A stretch of 64,000 nt of DNA from assembly GCA_963921825.1 (NCBI GenBank), contig OY997594.1, positions 60,559,675 through 60,623,674 of the forward strand. The letters run 5' to 3'. The notes beneath the pieces are model-generated. The model saw nothing but the letters and a program-made list of their open reading frames with translations, made no database searches and was not told where the DNA came from. The position numbers and the translations under genes were made by a program. This document shows, piece by piece, positions 57,276-64,000 of this stretch. How positions within the stretch are numbered: position 1 is the stretch's first letter; every line of letters starts with the position of its first letter. The stretch is from Erodium maritimum. Its lineage: Eukaryota; Streptophyta; Magnoliopsida; Geraniales; Geraniaceae.

Positions 57276-57487
57276 AAGCGAAAGGAATTGAGTGCGTCAT
57301 GCCACATAATTGTGGGAAGACTGCAATTTGATGGGAAGAGAATGAGAAAAGGTGGGAGTGGTGAGCATGGATGGAAGGGCGGTGGTGGAAACTAAATCCA
57401 TGAAGCTTGATGAAGAAGAGAAGGCAAGAACGAGCCAATAGAAGTGAATGGCAATACTAAGGTGTCAAGCATGAAACTTTGTTACCA

Positions 57488-57620
57488 TGTTAGTGTATGA
57501 TATGTATTGTATCAGATGAATATCACAGTACATGTGATGGATGCACCCATATACATGATATAAGATAGAGATAAGTATTATATAAAGTGTTTATGTACAC
57601 AACTATACTTATCACTAACA
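57488..57620 (-). repeat. Copia LTR (5' LTR in element orientation)
   Basis: Begins TGTTAGTG and ends CACTAACA, perfect inverted termini. Next to it, minus strand, ATGGTAACAAAGTTTC is a diverged tRNA-Met-type primer site. Confidence 0.75.
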
Positions 57621-58102
57621 TGTAGTACTTGGTAGGACAAAACTTTGAATGCGAAGAGTCTTTCGCATTCAGTGCTCTCATCTCTCTCCCCCCGAAAACC
57701 CAATCATATTCACCATCTCTCTCTGTTACTTACTTCACTACCATGTGTTTTTGTCGAATCCCAGCCTTCTCGTCCTTGCTTTCTCGTTTACCCTAAAGAT
57801 ATTATGGCCCTCTAGAGCTTTGTGGATTGTTCGTTGAATTCTTTGTCCAGAGAAAGAGGTGTGACGTCATGCCTACTATCTCTATCTGTCAAGCTCTACT
57901 GCTCGAGGTCTTATTCGCGTGTTTGGGCACAAAGGCGATCTAGAGGATGGAAGAGCGAGGAGGGAGTCATAATAATCACAAAATATCATAAATATAGGGT
58001 GAAATTTTCTTTCTCCTCCGATTCACTTGCGACTTGTCTGTTTTTTTTTCAAGGACGATGGGCAAAGGTGAAGGAAAAATATTCAAATTATAAGGTATAT
58101 CC
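57621..58102. other. Unassigned sequence between Copia element and solo LTR
   Basis: CT-rich from about 57670 with small open frames (for example 57822-58127) lacking domains. May be host promoter-like DNA or relic; nothing supported. Confidence 0.35.
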
Positions 58103-59816
58103 TGTTGGGTCTCGTTGGAGAGCATGAACATACAATCGCAACGGAAAATAACTCGAGACCATGCAAGCCATGAAACAACTAACAAAGTTAGAAACACAAG
58201 AGAAAATGCAGCACATGTATTCCTTACCCATTTGTTCAAGAACACCAAGAAAAGAAGAGAACACCAAGGAAATGATGGTTGACTTGAGTCTACAATATGT
58301 CTATGTATCCATCTAGGAATCAAAGCCACATAGTTCTTATTAAGAGGACTCAAGAACACCAAAAATGGAGGAGGAGAACACCATGGCAGAAACTTGTGTG
58401 TGGGGAGAGAAGTGTTGTTTTGCTATTTTGTGTCTTGTTTTTATTATGTTGACAAAGACTACTTAAATCAAGTAAATACCATCAACATAATAAACTAATA
58501 GTATATGAAAAACATGGTGACAAGCATGGTGTAAATAGGACAAGTATGGGGGTCAGCATGGTGTAGATTAGATGGGAGTTAGTGGTGAATCACAATAACC
58601 TTAATCTAATCTCGCTTACTTAGTACTAGTTAATCAACACTTAATTAATTAGTTCTATGGGCCTTTGGTGGCATGGGCCGCCCATGGGCCTCGCGGGTGA
58701 TGGCTCGTGGCCATTCTCAACGAGGTCCTGTGACGCGCTCATCGCCTCCACGCCTCTCATACCAGATATGTCCAACATTATCCGACGCGATCAATCCCAA
58801 GACTCCAAGACTTGTATTGATCTGTAATGTCCTAAAAACTTACAGACACATGACCCAAAACCCAATTTTGGTCATGTCCCAAGACAACTTCCCTTTTGGC
58901 CAATCTCCATAAATGTGTCAATGAGTTTCATCCTCTAGTGTGACCATTAGGTTTATGCATGTCGATAGATCAACGTAAAATCCAATTTTACTTGATCCTA
59001 TATAAGTGGTAACTAACGAGACTTTAGTATTTCCTGTCACTACATAACGAACCAACCTTGTCGATTATAACCTTTATGTCGTCTATGTCACTATCCTTTT
59101 ATCACCGATATCTTCATTGAGATAAGCCATAAATTCGTCATCCTTATTATTCTCAATCATTGTTCCTTGATATGTGAGATGACTGAATATATGATACCCA
59201 GTATCATGGGCATGGACATGCTATTCTTTCAGTCACTCTCAATCAAGCGGTCGAGAACCGATATATTTCCCATACCTCAGGAAGAGGGATAAATCCCTTA
59301 GCCGTCTTTCGTGTGACTCATACAGTCTGTCCCTAAGCCGATCATGACCGTTATGGAAACCATGTCACAAGAAACGTTGGGCTCAGGTCAAACTCAATTG
59401 TTTACTGCATAGTAATCACAAAGACTCCTTGGTCTAAGGATACATGACACGCTACGACAATGAATATGTTCATGACTTGATCTATGACACATATTCATGT
59501 CGGGTCATCCAATATCATGTCCCACATGATAACTATGATCAGGCTCCGGAATCCCATTCCAATGACTAACAGAACGCAAGCCATAACATCCATCTTTCAT
59601 ACTAGTCGCTTCTAGCAAAGCTTTATCGACTAGGGACCCATCGAGTGTGATCTATCTCGATTTATGGTTCTATTCGCATGGTGGGCATAGATCAAAACAC
59701 ACATCGATATATTACTCGAACACATGAGTAATACATAAAGTCGCTTTACTTTTATTGCTAACGATAATTTATACATTTGGATGTTTATGATTAAACTACG
59801 GGCATTAAGACTAACA
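58103..59816. mobile_element. Solo LTR, 1.7 kb (same family as 1-1099)
   Basis: Begins TGTTGGGTCTCG and ends GACTAACA; flanks are TATCC (58098-58102) and TATCT (59817-59821), a 4/5 match to a 5 bp duplication. The part after about 58715 aligns with 1-1099. No coding sequence and no second LTR nearby. Orientation and superfamily are not clear from the LTR alone. Confidence 0.72.
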
Positions 59817-60317
59817 TATCTCATCCTCGAGCTTTATTTAAATCTTTGTTGTTAGATCTAGTCATGGTTTCTTGATTTGGTTTATGTTCTTACATGTGTA
59901 GAAAACGATGTTTATTTGTTTGTTAGATCCCTTGCATTTGTTTCATGTCAAATTAGTAGAATAATATATGGTTAGATATCGAAACTTACTCTTAAGTATT
60001 GGTCACGAACATTACACTACCCAACGTTTGAAAATGACCAATGCACTACCTTAAGTATTGGTCACATGATTTTGTTAATAAAATTGGTCGGAATATTCTA
60101 TTCCGATAATCATATGACCTCATGTGTCATTCAATGGATTGTAAAATGAAGAACTTACCTTTAATTATTTGACCTCTATTGTAAAGTCCTGAAAAATTTA
60201 ATTGTCTTTTACGGGTTCTAATTGACGGGTTTGGGAATCGGTTCGAAAAGTCTGGAAAAAAAAGGGCTGGACCGGACCGGGCTGGGCCAGACCCGAGCGA
60301 CCCGGCCCAAGACTGGG

Positions 60318-60324
60318 TATAAAT
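60318..60324 (+). promoter_or_regulatory. TATA box of solo LTR
   Basis: GGGTATAAATACC is a consensus plant TATA box some 140 bases into the LTR. Confidence 0.6.
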
Positions 60325-62080
60325 ACCAACATTTAGGGTTTTTAACCCTAAATGTCTTTTGCTCCCTTCTCCCGCAGCCGAACCGTTCCTCTCCCCTCAC
60401 TCCTTCTACTTCGTCTTCTTCAAGCCCCACGCCGGCCTCCCTCACCAGCTCCGGCGACCTCCCTCCACCTCCGGCCACGGCGTCTCCCACCTCCCTCTTC
60501 CTCATCCAACTCCGACCTTCACTTTCCCCTTCGCCCCGTCGGTCTTCTCCGCCCAACCACGACCACGCCGCCCTCACTCGCCGTCGGTCTTCTCCGTCCA
60601 ACCACCACCGCCCCCGTCTTCTCCAGCTCACGTCACCGCCGCCGCCGTTGGCCGAGTCTCCGTCCAGCCACGGCACCACCACCGAGCCTGCCTCTCTCCC
60701 TCGTCTTCTCGGACCAGACGCGCCTTAGCCGGCCGTTCCCCCGCCGTCCCCGAGCCCCTTCGTCCCAGATCTGAGACGGGTGAGGGGCCACCGTGCCTCT
60801 TCGTGCTCCGCCGCCACGCCCGGCACCACGACCACCTCCCTCCACCCGTATCTCCTCTACGGTGAGCCACCACCGTGAGTTTCCGGCCGGCGTTATCGCC
60901 GTTGAGGGTCGTCGGAGTTTCTGACCGAGCCCTCCCTTTTGTTGTTTTGTTTTCGACTTAGGTTAAATCTGTTTTGTTAAATCTGTTAATGTTAAAGCTG
61001 TTAATATTAAATCTATTAGTATTAAATCTGTAAATGTTGATCTGTTAATGCGAAAACAACTGTAAATTAGCCGGATCGGTTTAGTGGAATCAAAATCGGA
61101 TTTTGGAGAGAAAAGTTGTAAAACGAAAATCAGATTAAAGAAAAAGGGGTTTAAAATAAAAGAGAATTAGAATTAATTTGGGTTTTAAAAACGGTTTTAA
61201 ATCGAGGAGTTGAGAATCAGATTTGTTAGGAAATAAACTAGAACGTCGGAAATAAAACTTGGGTTTTAGAAAGTCGATTTAAGGGAACAATCAGTTTTGA
61301 TTTAAAATGGATCTTGGTCCGTTGAGCGTGGAACGAATAATCGGGCTGTTAAAATGGACTGCAATTTGGGTTTAAAAGGGAACAAAAGCAGACCGCTGAA
61401 TCGGACCTCGGGATTCGTGCATTGGGACCGTGCCTCGCATGCACCGGTTTCGGTGCTCGGGTACTCAAACCCGATTCGCCGTGACCCCGCTTTTATCCCG
61501 CTCGAGTTTAAAGGACTACTGTCGGTTTTAAACTAGTTTAATCGCGACCTTTAAACTAACCTGGGAACCGCCTCTAATCATGGCTTTCGTGTTATCTTTA
61601 GAGTCCGGCTTCGATCGAAGTGAAGCTCGGAGGTAGCAAGCCAGAACGTCAGCAGCTAGGAAGCGTAGCGGTTGCTCTTCAGTGAAGTAGGGAAAAGTAG
61701 CCGGATCTCGGCCCTGACTAGGGAAAGTTAACAGTAGAATTGCATGTGACACCGGGGTGTCGTGGGTTGAATAGGCTTATTTAAATGTTAGAAAAGCATG
61801 ATACGGGATTGTAGCGTTTATTAGAAAAGCATGCTACGGGAACTTGGTAATTACTGGAAAAGCATGTGACACTTAGTAGTGTCGTAGGAGCAGAGAACTT
61901 AGCGTTAATTGTTTGACTGGAGGCATATGACCATGCTCGGAGGTTGATTGTGAAACTGTTGATAGTAGGACTGTTGGAGGCATATGACCATGCCCGGAGG
62001 TTGTTTGTGAAACTAGTGACCTTAGGACTGTTGGAGGCATCGATTATGCCGGAGGTTGTTGTGCGTTATTTATTGCTGAG

Positions 62081-62311
62081 TCTTGGGTGGCCTTGAGAGC
62101 CCGTGTATTTAATTTGGTGTCTTGGGTGGCCTTGAGAGCCCGTGTATTTAATTTGGCGTCTTGGGCGGCCTTGAGAGCCCGTGTATTTAATTTGGTGTCT
62201 TGGGTGGCCTTGAGAGCCCGTGTATTTAATTTGGCGTCTTGGGTGGCCTTGAGAGCTCGTGTGTTTAAATTGGTGTCTTGGGTGGCCATGAGTGCCCGTG
62301 TCTTACTGTCG
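62081..62311. repeat. 39 bp minisatellite
   Basis: About six units of TCTTGGGTGGCCTTGAGAGC plus CCGTGTATTTAATTTGGTG. As 39 is divisible by three, long open frames arise on both strands without being genes. Confidence 0.92.
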
Positions 62312-62340
62312 GAGTTTTGGGTGGCCGTGAGTGCCGTGGG

Positions 62341-62517
62341 GTTGTTGAACCCGAGTCTTGACCGTTGGTGTGTCTTGAGTGGCAGTGAGTGTCTGTGGGG
62401 TTGTTGAACCCGAGTCTTGACCGTTGGTGTGTCTTGAGTGGTAGTGAGTGCCCGTGGGGTTGTTGAACCCGAGTCTTGACTGTTGAGGTGTCTTGAGTGG
62501 CCTTGAGTGCATGTGTG
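62341..62517. repeat. 59 bp minisatellite
   Basis: Three units beginning GTTGTTGAACCCGAGTCTTG at 62341, 62400 and 62459. Confidence 0.9.
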
Positions 62518-62568
62518 TTTGAATTTGCTTGTAATTGTGGTTGTGATTGTGATTGCGGATCCCGGTAG

Positions 62569-62745
62569 GTTGCAAGCACTCTTTGGCTGGCCTGACCAAA
62601 TTTGAGTATCAACGGGTTGCAAGCACTCTTTGGCTGGCCTGACATGGTTTGAGTAACATAGGTTGCAAGCACTTTTTGGCTGGCCTAGTCCGAGTTTGAG
62701 TATCACAGGTTGTAAGCATTCTTTGGCTAGCCTGATCCGTGTTCG
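62569..62745. repeat. 47 bp minisatellite
   Basis: Four units beginning GTTGCAAGCACTCTTTGGC (or GTTGTAAGCATTC) at 62569, 62616, 62662 and 62709. Confidence 0.9.
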
Positions 62746-63048
62746 TGTGAGTGGGAGAGGTTACTGAGCAGCTGGTGTGCGATCCTTTGGGATCTTGTTT
62801 GGTGTGCGATCCTTTGTGATCTGTTTGGTGTTGTGTAGCTGTCGTTTGAGTCCTTGGGAGAGGTCGTCAATTGTTGTGTCGGGTCCACTTACGTGGTTGA
62901 GCGTCGAGTCGTTCGAGGAAGGTCATCGTGGGTGTTTGTCAGTCGGAGTACTTGAGTTGGGGACGGTGATCCCCGGAGTTGAGTCTGTTGTGGGTGTTAT
63001 AGGCTTTGTCTGCTAATTATGCCGTAGTCAGTCTGTTATCCGCGGTGG

Positions 63049-63062
63049 TGAGCGAACGCTCA
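63049..63062 (+). other. Conserved TGAGC-GAAC-GCTCA hairpin
   Basis: Fourth member of the hairpin series. Here the outer pairs extend it to GGTGAGCG-AA-CGCTCACC, so the loop differs from the GNRA type while the 5 bp core stem is unchanged. Confidence 0.55.
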
Positions 63063-63685
63063 CCCCTAGCTGCTTTTCCTACAGGTACCGTTCGTAGGCT
63101 GGACTAGGTGAGCTCCTGAAGCTGGTGGAGCTCGGAGCGGAGTCTGATCTTTATATTTGTTGAGTCTAGTGACGGATATTGTACCATGTCCACTTGTTGG
63201 GACGCTTTTGTATTGTAAATATTATTCTTTTGATGGCAAATTGGTAATTTTTAAAGTATCGATTCAAAGCAGGTTTCAAATGATTTATTGTTTTAAAAGT
63301 TCGCGTCCTAAGTTCGGTTTACTGAAATTGGGGCGTGACATCTATACAGTTTATAAGGAACAATAACGAGGGTACAATGGTAATGTTCCTTTAAAATTGT
63401 ATAAAGGTCAAATAAGTAAGGGCAAAATTGTCATTTTACCATCCATTAAATGACACATGAGGTCATATGACTAACAAAATGGAATTTTCCGTTTATTTTT
63501 ACTAACAGAATCGCGTGACCAATACATAAGATAGTGCATTTGTTATTTTGAATGTTGGGTAGTGGAATGTTCGTGACCAATACTTAAGAGTAAGTTTCGA
63601 AATTTAACCCAATAATATATTACGTATATTGCATGTGTAACTTAATTAAGGTTCTTGCTTATTGTTTCCATTTGTTTATAATTAG

Positions 63686-63830
63686 TTTTTTTGAGATAAA
63701 ACGGACGACTTTCATTACTTCAAAAAGAGATATTACATGTTTGATCCCCTTGACTGGCCGAATAATAACTCAACATCAATAGAACGTCTATGACGGTCTT
63801 GAATAAAATTTAGGGATAATTCCATTTTAG
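63686..63830 (-). mobile_element. LINE 3' tail (partial, minus strand)
   Basis: Read in reverse, AGTAATGAAAGTCGTCCGTT and TTATCTCAAAAAA resemble the 3' tails of the other LINE copies (TTAATGAAAGGTG... plus A-rich end). Only the tail is recognisable before a different repeat begins. Confidence 0.45.
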
Positions 63831-64000
63831 TACCCTAAAACTTTCGGATTTCGTTTTTAGTACCCTAAATGTTTTTTGTGCCAAATCAGTACCCTAAATC
63901 TTTGATAATTCCACTTTAGTACCCAACATCTGATTTTCCATCCAAAGCTGTTAACTTTCCATCCAATGAACATGAAATGTCCAAAATACCCCTCATGTTA
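63831..64000. repeat. TTTAGTACCCTAAA-type terminal repeat (truncated by window end)
   Basis: Three or four copies of TTTAGTACCCTAAA spaced about 25-40 bases, followed by TCCATCCAA repeats. This arrangement is common at the ends of long-TIR plant DNA elements; the rest is outside the window. Confidence 0.4.

Larger units (their letters stand above)
53270..57620 (-). mobile_element. Ty1/Copia retrotransposon (decayed)
   Basis: Short LTRs of about 130 bp lie at 53270-53398 and 57488-57620 (TGTATGATATGTATTGTA near the start, TACTTATCACTAAC at the end). On the minus strand the order is gag, GAG-pre-integrase zinc region, integrase, reverse transcriptase, RNase H, which is the Copia order (integrase before RT). 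Stops and frameshifts occur throughout. The left LTR has lost its terminal TG and ends CACTAACG instead of CA; no target-site duplication was found. Lineage not assigned. Confidence 0.8.
60180..63340 (+). mobile_element. Solo LTR of a chromovirus-type element, inside the MITE
   Basis: Starts TGTAAAGTCCTG, ends ATTGGGGCGTGACA; perfect 5 bp duplication TCTAT at 60175-60179 and 63341-63345. 3161 bp. TATA box TATAAAT at 60318-60324; GC- and Pro-codon-rich leader to about 60900; donor-like GAA|GTAGGGAAAAG at 61687; three minisatellites (62081-62740); hairpin TGAGC-GAAC-GCTCA (63049-63062); acceptor-like CCTACAG (63084). No coding domain. Confidence 0.9.
59970..63610. mobile_element. Mutator-like MITE (long terminal inverted repeats) split by a solo LTR
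   Basis: The left arm 59970-60179 and right arm (about 63390-63610) are imperfect inverted copies: ends GGTTAGATATCGAAACTTAC and, inverted, GGGTTAAATTTCGAAACTTA. The 10-base AATAATATAT directly flanks both ends (59960-59969; 63611-63620), in the 9-11 bp range of Mutator-like elements. Removing the inserted LTR leaves about 475 bp, nearly all inverted repeat, with no gene. Both arms contain TTAAGTATTGGTCACGAACA and CATATGACCTCATGTGTCAT. Confidence 0.82.

Noticed and set aside
53250-57640. Target-site duplication for the Copia element
   Set aside because: Left LTR terminus is mutated or truncated, and no matching 5 bp flanks were found.
57822-58362. Frames of 101 and 128 codons on opposite strands
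   Set aside because: No domain; overlap an LTR boundary.
60218-60873. Several 140-168 codon Pro/Ser/Arg-rich frames
   Set aside because: GC-rich LTR leader of a solo LTR; open in several frames on both strands, no domain, expected composition artefact.
62044-62706. 220-codon open frame, minus strand
   Set aside because: It lies in the 39, 59 and 47 bp minisatellites of a solo LTR; the repeated peptide (RALKATQDTKLNT) follows from the repeat unit being a multiple of three.

Overview
The window reads as nuclear DNA from a flowering plant, most likely a eudicot. It has spliced genes of plant-specific families (HD-Zip II, TRICHOME BIREFRINGENCE) and dense, nested plant transposons: chromovirus LTR elements, Copia, L1-like LINE derivatives, CACTA, hAT, PIF/Harbinger and Mutator-like. 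No bacterial operons, CRISPR arrays, rRNA or convincing tRNA genes were seen. Species cannot be named from sequence alone.

Only three genes look like intact host genes. (1) A RING-type E3 ubiquitin ligase of the RMA-like group, + strand, 5011-6249, one coding exon with a probable 5' UTR intron. (2) A four-exon HD-Zip class II transcription factor resembling HAT14, + strand, 22299-23675, with homeodomain, leucine zipper and CPSCE motif. (3) A five-exon TBR/TBL-family cell-wall O-acetyltransferase-like gene, - strand, 47004-49691, with GDS and DxxH motifs. They show no sign of co-regulation and are islands in transposon DNA.

Layout: 1-1099 end of an LTR; 1100-2388 LINE ORF2 relic; 2389-4073 ORF1-only LINE (-); 4085-6250 RING gene; 8096-10223 complete but dead PIF/Harbinger element; 10285-15425 LINE ORF1 (-) split by a 3.1 kb CACTA element (11104-14238) that itself carries a 1.6 kb foldback flanked by (TA)n; 16100-18310 Harbinger ORF1-like relics split by a hAT element (17297-18232); 19370-21399 two LINE derivatives; 22299-23675 HD-Zip gene; 24240-42704 LINE ORF1 split by a Del/Tekay-type chromovirus (25300-41744); the chromovirus holds two solo LTRs of related families (30290-33457 and 35174-37770); 42722-44739 another LINE derivative; 44818-45820 probable Harbinger relic; 47004-49691 TBR-like gene; 50702-52157 ORF1-only LINE; 52573-52926 Tourist-like MITE; 53270-57620 decayed Copia element (-); 58103-59816 solo LTR; 59970-63610 Mutator-like MITE split by a 3.16 kb solo LTR (60180-63340); 63686-64000 LINE tail and terminal repeat pieces.

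Most insertions were resolved by target-site duplications read directly from the sequence (ATTGG, CATGA, TGAGT, TCTAT, ATA, CCAACATG, AATAATATAT and longer LINE duplications), so the order of events can be read. The most unusual pattern is in the chromovirus-type LTRs. Four LTRs of different families (5' LTR and three solo LTRs) share a splice-donor-like GTAGGGAAA site, a TGAGC-loop-GCTCA hairpin (GNRA loop in three of four) and a CAG acceptor-like site 1.0-1.65 kb downstream, and minisatellites found in two of the solo LTRs lie inside that interval. The second notable pattern is a family of LINE derivatives holding only ORF1-like sequence plus a 3' tail, several with clear target-site duplications.
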